Assembly (NCBI GenBank): GCA_001792895.1
Contig: MARA01000080.1
Location: 1-64,000, forward strand
Source: Lentinus brumalis
Taxonomy: Eukaryota; Basidiomycota; Agaricomycetes; Polyporales; Polyporaceae
Length of the DNA: 64,000 bases
Direction: 5' to 3'
Notes under the pieces: model-generated
What the model saw: the letters and a program-made list of their open reading frames with translations, nothing else
Database searches by the model: none
Told to the model about the DNA's origin: nothing
In this document: positions 23,095 to 35,408 of the stretch, piece after piece
Layout: the number at the start of each line of letters is the position of its first letter
How positions within the stretch are numbered: the stretch's first letter is position 1
Program-made: the position numbers and the translations under genes

Positions 23095-23986
23095 GGCTGG
23101 TCGGTTGCAGAGCCCTCGGGGACTGGGGTACACGGCCGCGGGGCGGGAGTCGACCGTCCGAGCAGCAGTCGGGTTGCATCCCCGTCGAGTTTGGGCATCC
23201 CGCATCGTGCACGCTGCTACGGGCATCACTCCTACGCACGGCGGCACGGGAGTGTCGACCTGCATCTGCTCGTCTCATTCAGGATGTATCAGTAGGGTTC
23301 GTTGTCGTGTATCGCGCACATTCAGCTAATACAGCGTCTGGGGCTTGCACGTGCTTATGTGAGCGCGACAACCGCAGCATTTTTATTAACACTCGTAAGG
23401 TAAGCAAGACATTATACAGCCTGTGGCCTCGCAGCTTTTGCTTCGCACTGCAGAAAGGCCATGGCGCCGCTGGGGGATGCGACGCAGGCCGCCGTGGGGT
23501 CAGTGTGGGTGCGCGCGGCGGGCGCACCCTGCGCTCCCTCGCGCGCGGGGACGGCACCGCTCCTCGCGGCCGGGCGGGTCGGTCGCGGGGGCACGCGTAA
23601 TGCACGCACGCCATAGACCGTTTGCTACTGTCACATGAGGACGTTAGGACGCGACACCAGTGGCAGGCGCCTGCGGCACAGCGGCCAGGGCCTGCCGGCA
23701 CGCGCAACCTACGCTCGCACCCGGCTGCCAGAAAGGCGCACACGACTTGCAATAACCGGAAGGCGACAGCATTATGATGGTCCGGCACTAGCCAAGGAAT
23801 CACGAGAGGGATCTCGGCGGGTCGGACGGGCCAAAAGGCGTTTGAATTGGCGAAATGTCGCCGCGCGAGGCAACCTTTCAACCTCCTTTTCTCCCGTTTC
23901 GAGCATATCTGCCTCGCCTTTCCGCCCTTCTGAAACGCTGAGATCCCTGCCGTGAATCACGATTGTCCTGGCGCTTACCCACGGAA
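23095..23986. other. Intergenic before long repeat copy 2
   Basis: No supported gene. It is GC-rich with GGGCGC/GTGCGC-type clusters near 23505-23600. The long repeat copy 2 begins at 23987 (CTAGTAAAAGG). Confidence 0.55.
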
Positions 23987-24174
23987 CTAGTAAAAGGAAG
24001 GTCGTTTCCTAATGGGGCCATATTCAAGCGCGATCGAAGCGCGGCGATCAAATTTGTCGTCACACGTCCATGAAGGTTCATCCCCCATTTGAAATTTTCG
24101 TTCGCGGCGGGGGCAGACATATAAGTAGCTGCGGGCGGTGGGGGTCTTTCCACTTTCCCGCCTCACCCACCGCC

Positions 24175-27100
24175 ATGAAGCCGCGCACTTCTCTGCTCTC
24201 TCTCTTCCTCGAGCTCGCTTGCGCCGACGGCACGGACCCCAACGATCCCGCCCCCTGGTGCTACCCACAATGGATGTCGTCGGGCTCTGGCGAGGTGCCC
24301 CCATTCCATCCCGAATACCCCCTGCCCGACGACCCGAAGGAGCGGCGGCGCGTGGAAGCCATCATCGACTTCGTGGGACGATACCGGGCCGCGAAGCCCG
24401 CCAACTCCCCCGACGAGGAGGGCACGCGCGAGGCGCTCCTGCAAACTAACGTAGCAGTAGCGTCGGCGAGAAAGGACCTCAGGGTCTGGTTGGACAAGGA
24501 CCTCAAGGCTTCGCGCATCAACTCCCGGTTCGACCAGGTGCTCGCGGAGGCCGGGCTGAGCGTCTTCACCATCGCGAAGCCAAACATGGACTCGGTAAGT
24601 GCGTGATATTGCAGGCTCCCTTGCCCCTAACCGCGAGATAGATACGCACTCTGGAGGACGCGAACCCCTTCGCGAGTCTCGACGACCTGGGCGAGGAGTT
24701 TTTCGGGGAGGACCGCTTCGATGCAAGCGGGCAGTTCATGAAACCCGAGGTTAACGCGTGGCTCCGCGGTTTCCTCACGCTCACCTGGCACCGCTGGCGC
24801 AGTGCATTCAATCGCCAGAAGAACCTGCTCACGAAGGCGCAGGAGACATTCCGGGCGACGCAGGCTGGTGAGTGACATCCTTGCTGCACAAATGCCACAC
24901 TCACGCCTGTTGCGCAGCGATCGAACAAGATGCCCCCCATTCTCACGCCGAGGTCAAGAAGTACCTTACCGCCATGGAGAAGGCCGCCAGTGAGGTCTCA
25001 CGGTGGAAACAGGTCCTGCCGACCCAGCACGAGGAGATGATGGCGTTGATGCAAACGACGCACGACGGCCTCGCGGGTGGGCTTGACTCGGCCGCGTTCA
25101 AAAGTGAGTGCGACTACCGGTGGGCTCGGCTGCGCTAACGTGTGTCATCCTCATCAGAACTGCCGGCGGCGCTGCGAGCGGTGTGGCAGTACCTCCCGAG
25201 CAGGCGGGAGATGGAGTCTGCCCGAACCAGGCTCGCGGAGAAGATCCGCGCTCTCCAAGACGAGGATCCGATCGAGGTGCCCCAGAACTTGCCGACCTGG
25301 TCTACCGATGACTGGGAGGAGGGCACGGAAGAGTTGGCTGGCCGGACAGTCCCAGAGCTCGCTTCCATGCTGGGGTTGTCCAAGCCCCACATCCCCGGGA
25401 TGGCGGAGAAGGAGCACCCCACGTCGGCCCACGATGCCTGGTCGAAGGAAGGCCGGTGTCTGGTAGACAGCGCAGAGGCGGTCCCCCTGGAGCTCTTCCC
25501 CCATCAATGGCAGGGAGTCGTCAAGCTTGTCCACAACATGTTGGCGGGGCGCAACACCCTCCTCATGGACGCTGTGGGCGTCGGGAAGACGGCGCAGGCC
25601 ATCGCGACGATCCTGATGTACGAGTGGATCCGCGCGATGCAGGAAGCCGACCAGTTGCCGGCTGTTCTCAGTGAGTGATTTCTCTGAGCTCGAAGCACTG
25701 CGCTGACCCCGCTTGTGCGCAGAGGAACTCGTGGGGGATAGGAGACTCCCAAAGGGGCCTCACGTGGTTGTGCTGCCGCCAGGTCTGATCCCGCAGTGGC
25801 AGACCGAGCTGCATCGCTTCTTGCCCCCGAAATCCTGCACGATCTTGCCCTACCAGGGCAATTTCAGTGTCAACAACCGCCAGGCGCTCTGGGACCTCGC
25901 GCGGCAATCGGAAGTGCCCGTCATCCTGCTCGCGGCGCACGCGGCGGTGCGAAGCGACGGCAGCCATGTCATGTCGGCTCCCGGCAAGCTCAACAACTCC
26001 AACGAGTTCGCGGAGCTGGTCCCGAGGCGGAGCAAGAAGGCCACCACCGCCTTGCCCTACTCACTTTTCAATGAAGGTCGGTGTGGCGTCGTCGTCGTCG
26101 ACGAGATCCATGCCTACAAGGGCCGCCCCGTCAAGCGTCTGTACCTGTCAGCGCTCATCGGCAAGGCGTTCTATGCGATTGGGATGAGTGCCACGCCGAT
26201 CATCACGACCCCGCAGGCACGTATCGCATCCAAGAACAGAAGCACATGACTGATTGTGCTTTGACAGGACTTGACCTACATTGCCCGCCTCCTTCGCGTC
26301 CCGGGTTTTGATAGTGAGGAACTTGACGAGCTGCGCAAGGCCTTCAAACGCGTCAGGGATGGGGAACGTTCCAAGCGCAAGCTCGATCCCGCGGCGATCG
26401 AGGAGGCGGCAGCCATCGCCCTCGGCAAAGCCGTGACGCCCGCCCGGGCGAACCCGCTTTGGGAGGCGTCGGCTGAATGGATCACTGCGCAGCGCCGCCT
26501 TCTAGTCTCGCACATCCTGCGCCGAACAACGGCATCGAAGGGCCCCGATGGGCAGCCGATATCATTGCTTCCACCCATCACGCAACGGCGCATGCTGTGC
26601 CGCCTCCGCCCCGATGAGCAGGAGGTTCAGGAGAAGCTCGCCGAAGGCCTCGTGGAGAGGGAGGTCGCAGTCTCGCGAGCGGCGTGAAGGTGAGTAGTAT
26701 CCGGCGATATGAGCGCAACCTGCGCGCGCGGGCGAGTTCTGCCGTGCTCACCGCGAGGGGTACGGTGCTGACCGTGAGCCGGCTGGTGGCTCTCGCAGTC
26801 CCTGCCGTGCAGCGCACGCTACGCACGCTGGCAGGCCGCGCGGCTCCGCGACATGGGCAGCGTACGTGGGACGCGCAGGATGCGCACGGGCTCCGCTCCT
26901 ACACCTATGCCGCGCTACGCCAGCGTAGGCGCATTCTCGCGGCTGCGGCGAGCGTGGCCTGCGCCTCGTTTCAGCGCGCCCTCCGCACGCTGCCTATTCC
27001 AGCCACTGCCACCGGCGGGGGCAGGGAGCGTGCGCCGGGCGCCATTGCTGGCTGGGGCCTTGCCCGGGCGCGAGGTGCGCACGGGGCACTAGCTGGTACC

Positions 27101-29261
27101 ATTGCTGATCCGCCACACCCTCTAGGCCTTTTACCTCGATGTGCGCCGTGCGTTGCTGCACAAGTGCCTTGGTGAGCTCGAAGGCCACCAGTTCCCTGAC
27201 AACAAGGAGGAGCTCGACTGGGCCACGCTCAAGTCCACCAAGCTCGCTCTTGCGATCGACATCGTCAAGTGGCACCAGGGCAAGGTTTGTGCCCCGCCCC
27301 TGGACTCCGACCCCGATGCAGTGGGAAAATGGTGGCGCGAACCGACAGCGGAGCCCGAAGGCTGGCTGCACCCGCCGAACGCCAAGAAGGACAAGGCGTT
27401 CATATACCTCCAATGGCCCGGCGAAAATTGGATCATCCGCAAGGGGCTCGAGGCCGAGGGCATCCGCTACTTCGAGGTCACGGGGACCGACAAACCGGCC
27501 CAACGTGCAAAGACGCTCGACGAGTTCCGCGCCAGCGACGACACCTTCGTCTGCCTGCTGTCCAACGTGGGCCTCGTCGGCCTCAACCTCGCGTTCGCCA
27601 ACATCATGGTCATCGTCGACAATCTATGGTCGGCGCAGGACTTCGACCAGCTCGTCGGGCGAGTGTGGAGGCACGGACAGCCCAAAAATGTCATCAGCTA
27701 CCACATCCTCGCCGTGGACACCTCCGACGCCTTTTTCAACAACGTCGCTGAGGAGAAGGGCTTTATGCACCTGGTCCTCACCCAGGGCGCCACGAAGACA
27801 TGTAAGCCTTCCACTACGTCCGCGTTGCCAACCCCCCACTCACGCACCCTGCCCGCAGTCGCCGCGTTGACGGGCGTGGAGCCCGACATGGTCCAACCCC
27901 CAGATTCCGAGGAGACGCAGGACCCGTCCGCAGAGCCCGAACAGCCCGCGCGGGGCAAGGCCAAGAAGGACCGCAAAGGCAAAGCCAAAGCCAAAGCAGC
28001 ACCACGGGAATCCACGCGGTCGGGCGCTGCTGTGGCCTTCGTGCCGCCCCCACCTGGCGCACTGTCGGCCCGCCACGGGCGCACGTCGGCACACCGAGAG
28101 CCTGGCCCGTCGTCAGCGAGCGCCACCAAGCGGACCCCGCGCGGCCGGCGGCATGCGAGCCCCGATCAGCCCGAGCCGGAGGAAGGCGTCGACGACGACC
28201 TGGAGCGCGCGATCAAGGCCAAGGACGCAGTGATCGACGCCCTCCGCCGACAGCTGCAGGACCGGGCCTCGCTCGCGCCTCCGGACACAGGCCGCTCTGA
28301 GCCAGCGCCGCCTTCGGTCCCCACCAACCCCGCCGTGCCAGAAGGGCCACCTGCAGGCCCGCTTCCTCGGCCGCGTCCACCGCTCCCCATGGCGGCAACG
28401 CGGAGGAGCCTAACGCCACGGCCACGGCGTCGGTCAACCCTGAGCACCGCGCCCACGATGAGGATCCTGAGCCGACGGCGATCCCCGCAAACCCTCCACT
28501 CGGCGCGCCCCCGCCCCCGCCCACCGTCCTCCCTCCGCCCCTCCCGCAGGGCGCTCCACCTCAGACGGACGTCGGCCTCCAGGGAACACCCTCGCAGGCG
28601 GCCGAGGTGCCACCGGCCTGTCTGGCGACCCCGACATCCCCATGTCGTCGTCCCTCACCACGGCGGCCGCTGGGGCTGCCGGCGGGCTGTCTGGCGACCC
28701 CGACATCCCCATGTCGTCGTCCCTCACCACGGCGGCCGCTGGGGCTGCCGGCGGGCTGTCTGGCGACCCCGACGTCCCGATGACGTCGTCCCTCACCACG
28801 GTGGCAGACGAGGGCGAGCGGGTCGTGGACCCCGATGTGCGCATGTCGTCGGAGTTGACCCCATTGACCACGCAGGCAACGACGATGAACTCGGACGACT
28901 CACTGGGCCTGCCCGAGGACGTCCCCCCCAGAAGCTTCCGTTTGCGTGGCAGCACGGGGATTCGCCCCTCGGCACGAGGCGCCGACACCCCCGCTCGAGC
29001 AGTCCGCACGGCAGGCAGAAGCGTAGCAAGAGAGGGGACGACTCCGATTCCTTCCACGGGGGTCCATCTAGCAGCGAGGACAACGAGGAGGCTGCGGAAA
29101 CGTCGAGGGCATTGCGCGCGAGGCAGCGCGAAGGCGGCAAGCGCACGAGAGTAGGCGGGTCTGGTCCGCGGGTCGAGGAGGCTGTCGCGGAGCCCCCCCG
29201 GGCCAGCGGTTCGGCGCCGCGCGGAGGCCGACCCCGCAACACACGCAGTGGCCGCCGGTAG
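24175..29261 (+). CDS. SNF2-type ATPase, copy C (mostly open)
   Basis: Exons 24175-24594, 24642-24867, 24918-25103, 25158-25670, 25723-26216, 26268-26689, 27126-27801, 27859-29261. It encodes the same core as B: LMDAVGVGKTAQAI (GVGKT from residue about 418), VVVDEIHAYKG, GMSATPI, GLVGLNLAFAN and GRVWRHGQ. Intron 5 has a GC-AG border (GCACGT donor at 26217) where B has GT-AG. Exon 6 lacks one base relative to B just before its donor, giving TGA at 26685; copy A shares this. The tail after about 28340 shifts frame at least twice: the natural-looking MSSSLTTAAAGAAGG repeat is at 28642 in another frame, and a 7-C run near 28923 shifts back. It may be functional if these are sequence errors, otherwise a recent pseudogene. 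Confidence 0.72.
26690..27125 (+). other. Large GC-rich intron 6 of SNF2 copy C
   Basis: 436 nt with GTGAGT donor and CCCTCTAG acceptor, against about 50 nt for the other introns. The equivalent introns are 2701-3126 (A) and 20664-21141 (B). The interior carries the GGGCGCGAGGTGCGCACGGG element and many GCGCACGCTG-like words. It separates the two RecA lobes of the ATPase. Confidence 0.7.
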
Positions 29262-30172
29262 CAACTCGAAGTCGTGGGTGGGCAGCGCGCACTTGGACTG
29301 GCTTGCCCGCATGGAAATGGACACTTCGTGCCTTTCCGTGCTGTATCACTAATATGTAGTCCCCTGCTTGTATCTATCTTGGCTGCATGCAATGTATGCA
29401 CGTGCATCAGTTTGCGCGCGTCGCGGCCGACCAACCGCCACCGCCACCGCTACCCACGGCGCCGGGCGCAGGCTGCGCTCGCTTTGCTGTGCCCCTCGCT
29501 CGGGCATGCCCTCCTGAGTGAGGCCCGTGGGACCTGCAGGTGAGTGAAGAGACTGCGCCTCACGCTTGCACGGACGCACACAACGCACACGATTCGGTAT
29601 ACCTCCTCCACCAACCCAGGCGCCCGATGGTCCACCGTGCAGCTGCAGACTAATTTGGCAAAATGACTCTCTCTGCAAGGCGCACACTGCTACGCACGGA
29701 CGATACGTGCCTTGCGCCCGCGGCCGCTGTACTAGCCAGATTGCGAGCGCCGACCGCGCCCGCGCACGTGCGTCAGTTGCGCGCGCCCCCTGCCCGCCTG
29801 CCCCGCGCTGACGCGGGCCACCTGCGCCCCCGCGCACTCTGCGGTCTTACTGTGTGGGTAAGTGTATTCACAGTGGGTCTCGGGCCTTACCGCGCGCGCT
29901 GGTGTTATTTTAGTGTCGTCCCAAATCAGGAGATGTCGGCACATTGGGCCCAGGGCTCAGCCCAACCAACATCGGGATGGTGTTTGCCATATTCAGGTCG
30001 AAGTTCTCTGAAATGGAAGCATGGACGCCTAGCTCCTGTTCAACTATGTTCCTACTGCTCTCCGCGCGGTGAACCCTGCATGCTTAGTCGCCGATCACTG
30101 TTCTTTCAGGGTCGCCCCCAAGCCTTGGATATATGAATCCATGCAGGCCCATCGCAGGAGTCACGCACAGAT
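29262..30172. other. Intergenic, no gene seen
   Basis: Copy 2 counterpart of 5256-6165. A GATATATGAA box near 30128, about 45 bp before the next ATG, is a plausible TATA element. Confidence 0.6.
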
Positions 30173-31010
30173 ATGTCGCATCCCCTGCCTCCTCTCAGCC
30201 CCCTCGCACTGGCCTCACGCCACCGGCGCGATGCGCCATTGTACCTCCTCAACGACCCAAGCATCCTCAACGACATGCCCCTGCCTCGACCCCTGCCCCG
30301 CCAACGTTTCCCGCCCACCGTGACGCCGTCTATCGGCCCGCCCCCCACAGTGCCCTTGCCCATGCCACCCCTGCCTGCAACGGTCTCCGCCGCCACCCGT
30401 GCGGGAACGTGCGGCCGCGGTTGGGGGATGGCCGCTCACTCCCCGCTCCCCCCAGATCTCTTCCACAGCATGGATCCGCTAGAGATCATCGCCGAGCCCG
30501 AGCGAGTCTGGAACCCACTACGTAAAGCCACCGATGAAGGTTCGCCCGTCAGCCCCACTGGGAGGGCAATCCCCTGCTTCCCTTGCAAAGACAGTGTAAG
30601 TCATCACATAACCATGTGAGCTGCTCTCGGCTAACGACAGCTGTAGTGCGGCCGCTGCCATTCCAGAGGCGTCCTGTGCTGGGCTGCATCCCCTGCAGCC
30701 TCTCAATGCCACAGCTGCATGTCTGCGGGCCTCGACTGTCAGTGGGCAGGGTGAGTGCCCCTTCCTTATCTGCGCGAGAACTCGTGCTCAACAAAGCCCT
30801 CCCACCAGTGTTTCCCAACCGTCAGACCCCGACGTGCCCTGCCAAGTGACACCAACTCCATCGGTCGCCAGTCAGTGCCTGCCCCACGAGCAGCGCCAGG
30901 CCAACATCCTGGACGGGGAGGATGTCGAGACGGAGGACGAGCAGGCCCCCGCTCAATACGCGCTGGCAGAGGTGATGGACCTCCCGACGTGTCGATGCGT
31001 GGTGCAGTAG
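30173..31010 (+). CDS. Zn(2)Cys(6) protein with CaaX-like CVVQ terminus, copy 2
   Basis: Three exons, 30173-30595, 30647-30750 and 30809-31010, encode 242 residues with consistent phases. Exon 1 is Pro-rich (start MSHPLPPLSPLALA). Exon 2 is a fungal-type binuclear zinc cluster: C142-x2-C145-x6-C152-x9-C162-x2-C165-x6-C172 (CGRCHSRGVLC ... CHSCMSAGLDC). Such clusters usually bind CGG triplets in promoters. Exon 3 is acidic (DGEDVETEDEQ) and ends PTCRCVVQ, a CaaX-like sequence that would allow farnesylation. The paralogue at 44994 keeps the same start, exon phases, cluster and ending, so the structure is under constraint. A DNA-binding or regulatory role is inferred; a membrane-tethered role is an open alternative. 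Confidence 0.82.
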
Positions 31011-31876
31011 GTCTGCCCAACCGGCAATACAGGTCTTGCATGTACCGCAGCCTGATGCCCCTAACCCATCTTGGTCCTCTCACATACTTACACCCATGTG
31101 TGCTTGCAATGAATGGAGCGTGGGCGGCGACTGGTGGAAGGTGAATTTATGTGGTCAAGGTACACAATACGGTCCTAAAATGAGACCTGCTCTTTTTCTG
31201 TCTCAAGTCATTGCATATGCGGAAGGTCCTGTACGCCGCGCTCCCAGTAATTCACGACGCCGACCCGGTTAAGAAACGGCAACACATTGAATGACACATC
31301 CCGAGAAGCACCGTGCGCCCATCTGCTGGCGAAGTCAGAGCTACGTTCGACAGAGAGGGCGCAATGGAGGTGTTAGTGTTGAAAATTCCGCCTGCCGGGG
31401 GGGGGGGCCTCCGTGAGCGTCCAGTGCGCCCCGCCGGGCGGGCAAAGCGCAACGCCAGCGCAGATGGCATCGCCCCGCGGTGGTCATGCTGGCCATGGCG
31501 TGCCATGGGCGCGAGGTACGCCCGCGAGGTCGCACGCAAGTCCCCTCATGGGCTGCTTAGAGCGCTTGGGCGAGTAGAGAGCCCTCGCGGCGCTCCCTCC
31601 GGGCGCGAGGTGCGCACGGGTGCACTAATACTCGACCAACCAGTACTCGACCAACCACCGTGTCGACCGGCGTGAAGAAGAAATCTTTACCCGCGGTGGC
31701 GCTGCAGCGTCTACTTGCACTCACAGCATACCACATCAGCATGGGTGATTCAATATCCGCCCCGCGCGGATCCAGTGTGTCTCCGGCTGCGCCACCCAAT
31801 CGTATGACTCACACTGGGCATATATATACCCCATCCGTCTGCGTCCTCCTGCCTTACCACCTTCCCACTTGCCGCC
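31011..31876. other. Intergenic, copy of 7003-7868
   Basis: No gene. It carries the same 10-G run (near 31398), GGGCGCGAGGTGCGCACGGG (near 31606) and CATATATATA box (31819-31828) as copy 1. Confidence 0.6.
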
Positions 31877-33184
31877 ATGTCAGGCTCACGGGCTCTCCTT
31901 CAAGCTCGACTGAGACGCTGTCCCACGTTCGCGCCGGCGCCGACAGCCGCGCACTTTCTCGGCGGCCGGCACGTGCAAGGTGCGTGTATCAATGCCATCG
32001 TCCGTCCCCCGCTGACAACGCCGCCACAGCCCTTCAGACCTCACTGTGGAATCTCGCCGTCGGTCAAATGTGAATCCCTATTGTCTTCTGTCCCGCTGGC
32101 ACTGATGACCCCTCAGCTACAAGGTGCATCTCCCGAGCGGTGCGGAGGCTTTCGGAAGGGTCTCACACATCATCGAGTGGACGGGAAACGGGGACCCGCA
32201 ATCGGATGAAGATTCTGACGAAGACGTTCATGAAGCCCTGTCCACAGTCAAGGTGTGTATTTAGCCTTATGTCACGATAAGCCACTAATGGGTCTCCCCT
32301 AGGCCATGGTGGGCATGACCACTCTGCTGCTCGGGCGCGAGATATCACACAAGATGCGTCTCGTCAAGTTCCCCGATGCCTGGGACAGCTCCCTTGTCAA
32401 CGGCGACAGGCAGCTGGTCGACACCGACGCCAGGTTTCTTGTCTGGGAGTCGGCGCTGGATGAGCGCATTCATGCCTTGGAGTTCCTGCCTTGGGAGCGC
32501 AACATGGTGGTATACCCCGGTCACCACTTCTACGTCCGCGGCGATGTGCGAATTGCTGTCAGGGACCATCCGGACACGCCGTGGGTTGTGCAACAGGTAC
32601 GCAGGGCCAGGTCGACCATTCAGTGTGTAAAGCAGCTGAGTATGTGCGGGTAGATTGCGCGGCCTGCGTGCGCTGCAACCTGCCTGCAAGAGCGTATCTG
32701 GGACTTCGACGCCAAGTGGACATATTGGCGCTGTTGCACGTTGTGTGATGGCGGTGAAGGTCGGTGGTACCACGACGAATGCCTCACGGACCATGTCAGC
32801 CTGCAGAACGTCCGAATGGCGGACCGGCCACCTTGGCTGCAGGAGCTCCCTGACATGGATGGTAGCAATCGTAACGAGGTGGAGTGGCAGACGGTGAGGG
32901 AGCTCCCGATGATTCGTGGCTGCCCGCTGGGGGTGGGCGGATCCTCCACGCTCTCTTTTGAGCGGGTGTTGGATGACGTGCGCAGCTCCGAATTTCCGCC
33001 CCCCGACGCCGGTAGCAGGATCGACGCACTCATCAAGAAGCACACCTACCAGGCAGGGGATGAGCGCGGGGACAGTGCAGAGGATAAATATCGGCTCGAC
33101 GCGGCGACGAGGTTGTTTGGGCACTTGCTGACCTCCTTCGCTGATGATATGTACCGCATGTGCCCTCAGGGTCACATCTGCTGA
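31877..33184 (+). CDS. BAH-PHD family protein 1, copy 2
   Basis: Exons 31877-31979, 32030-32069, 32117-32252, 32303-32596 and 32654-33184, identical in plan and product to 7869-9176 (367 residues). The PHD-type residues lie in CTLCDGGEGRWYHDEC and the BAH-like region is upstream. Both copies are fully open, in contrast to the flanking SNF2 copies, so selection or better sequence quality has kept this gene intact. Confidence 0.8.
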
Positions 33185-33771
33185 ATCGCCATGAAATGTA
33201 TGTTCTCTGTCCTGTCACGACACGTCACATATACTATGTGCTGTGGTGGCGGTGCTGCAACGCCTGTCTTGTGAGCCAGTTACCTCTCCCATCCTGGCTC
33301 GCATCCTTCTGAACCGTTCAGGCACTGTATATGCGCATACGGGCTCTCATTCCATCCAGTCTGAAGGGTAGAGACATCTTATCGAGCGCAACCAAGCCCT
33401 GCCGGGCATTGGGGGAGTCTTGTTTGGTGCACAAGACCCCCCTCCGCCCCCCGGCTACCTGCATACCTACTTACGAGGCATCCAAAAGTGCTACATAAGT
33501 CTACGTGACAAAGATGCTCGCCCCAGATGGCCAGCATGGACAGAGATGGGGGTTCCACGACCCTCCTGAGTGTCCTAGTGACCCGATGGCCCCCCACTCT
33601 CGCATGTAGATCCAGGGCATATGTGCGAAGTCTCATGAGATGAGGTGGGTAAACAAAGGAGGTAGAGTATGGCCGCTCGCTGCGATGTTCTAGGCGAGAA
33701 CTGCCTGCTGCCGTGCACTGTCCAACTGCTGATCATGGAAAACGAAAGGACATCTGGTGAATGCAGGGCGC

Positions 33772-34098
33772 GAGCGGTCGACCGCTCACCACGGGTGCGT
33801 CTGCCGGACATAGCGCGTCGGACGTGCGCCGGGATGCAGGCTAGTACACCGGACCTGCAACTCCAAGCCTACGATCCAAGCGGTCGACCGCTCTCGAATA
33901 TGTGTTGGTGCGGTATCTCCTGTCGCTCGCGACGCGCCGCCGAGCATGTTCTGAGCACGCCCTGATACAACACTGATGTGTTCAACGCTTAGTGTATCGA
34001 CACGCCGCCGGACACGTCTTGAGTGCAAATACCATACTTATGCATCCCGTGCTACGTTCAGTGGCCCCCGTGACCCTGCCGTGAGCGGTCGACCGCTC
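33772..34098. repeat. Three 16-mer palindromes, copy 2
   Basis: GAGCGGTCGACCGCTC at 33772-33787 and 34083-34098, and a one-mismatch copy at 33878-33893. Confidence 0.95.
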
Positions 34099-34122
34099 GT
34101 GGGTGCTCACGGTATTGTATAT

Positions 34123-34205
34123 CAGCCCTCCTGGCTTAGTTGGTAGACCGCTTGGAAGCTGTGCCGCTGCACGTCGTGGTCGCAGGTTCGATTCCTGCAG
34201 GGCTG
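34123..34205 (+). tRNA. tRNA-like Pol III locus, copy 2
   Basis: Identical to 10116-10198: 7-bp acceptor stem, A box TGGCTTAGTTGG, B box GGTTCGATTCC, TTTTT downstream. Isotype unresolved. Confidence 0.6.
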
Positions 34206-34345
34206 TATGTGGCTTGGGTGTCTCCATTTTTGTCGCCTGGCGACGCGATGAGTGGGGTGACGCGGGGTTCTACTGACTAAGTTGTGGGCCCTACTGGCAT
34301 CGAGCGGTGGAATCGAACCAGAAACAATGTTTATGCGACCATAAG

Positions 34346-34398
34346 AGCCACGCAGGAATCGAACCTGCGCCCGCTCGTTGCATTCGCAGAGCGGCTTA
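34346..34398 (-). pseudogene. tRNA-like 3' part, copy 2
   Basis: Same broken tRNA-like arm as 10338-10390, again abutting the CCCTAA tract (34404-34423). Confidence 0.45.
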
Positions 34399-35408
34399 CC
34401 CACTAACCCTAACCCCCTAACCCGGATTTCCCAGCTGAGAAACACCCCCACGATAGTATCTCGAAGGCAATGAGTGACCGGTTGTCCCGTGAACGATGTC
34501 TTGTGGGTACGCTGCTGGACGGTCAACCGGTGGCCCGAGCTGGTGGCTGTGAGCCAACCCCTAGCAAGAAAGATTTTGCCTCCGCTAGCGGGATTGGACT
34601 GGACACCGTCGCACCCAAACACTTGGCGGGTATTCGCTGCTCGTCCACCATTTGCTCCTGGCCATCGGCGATTGAACCTGTGGTGCGCCGTAGGACCTCC
34701 GTGAGCCGGCTTGAAGGATAACGGTCGGCACTCAGGGCGCGTAGGCACTGCGTGGCGGGACCACGATTTCCCCGTGGGCTGACCGACCACCGGGCGTAGC
34801 CTGCGCACGCCCGCCCTCCCTGGAGCGTGGGCGCCCACTGGTTGCAGTGCTTGCAGGGCAACACCCCACGCGAGCGTTAGGTGCGCACGCGGCAGCAGCA
34901 TGGGCCAGCCCCGACTGGTACGGCAAGTGCGCCATTCAGGAGCTCTGCGCAATCTGGGTGCGTCGTCGCCTGAAAGCACAGTCTGAACCTGCCGCGCGCC
35001 CTGGATTGTCCATGGTCGGATCCTGCACGGATCACGACACTTCTGTGGCGGCGGCGGGAGAGCTGTTGTCGCCCTGGCGGCAGGCGTGCGCATAAACCCT
35101 GGCTGGGCACTCGCCGATCCAAGAGCCACTAGCCTCGGCATATAACATTCACCCGCTGGAGCTCTGGGTCAGAATGTCACCCAGCATTCATCTGCCAGTA
35201 AATCGACACCGGCACTCCCACGCACCGCACGCGCCATGCGGCTCGACCGCCGGCAGGAGCCGTGCGTGGGCAAACGCGAGAGGCCCGCTGCCATGGTTGA
35301 GGCGCAAGAAATCTGAGCCACATGTTTCATACGGCTTCTGTCCGTGGGCTGGGGTCTTAAAGGGCTCACACGAGATCACCGAAGAGTGCACCCACATTCA
35401 CCTCTCCC

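Larger units (their letters stand above)
33185..35408. other. Long intergenic, copy of 9177-11400
   Basis: Counterpart of the copy 1 interval. Palindromes, tRNA-like loci and the telomere-like tract (34404-34423) are listed separately; no protein gene seen. Confidence 0.6.

Noticed and set aside
188..29261. RecQ-type telomere-linked helicase identity for the SNF2 genes
   Set aside because: Motif spacing and the GLNLAFAN/RVWRHGQ signature are those of SNF2 enzymes, not RecQ.
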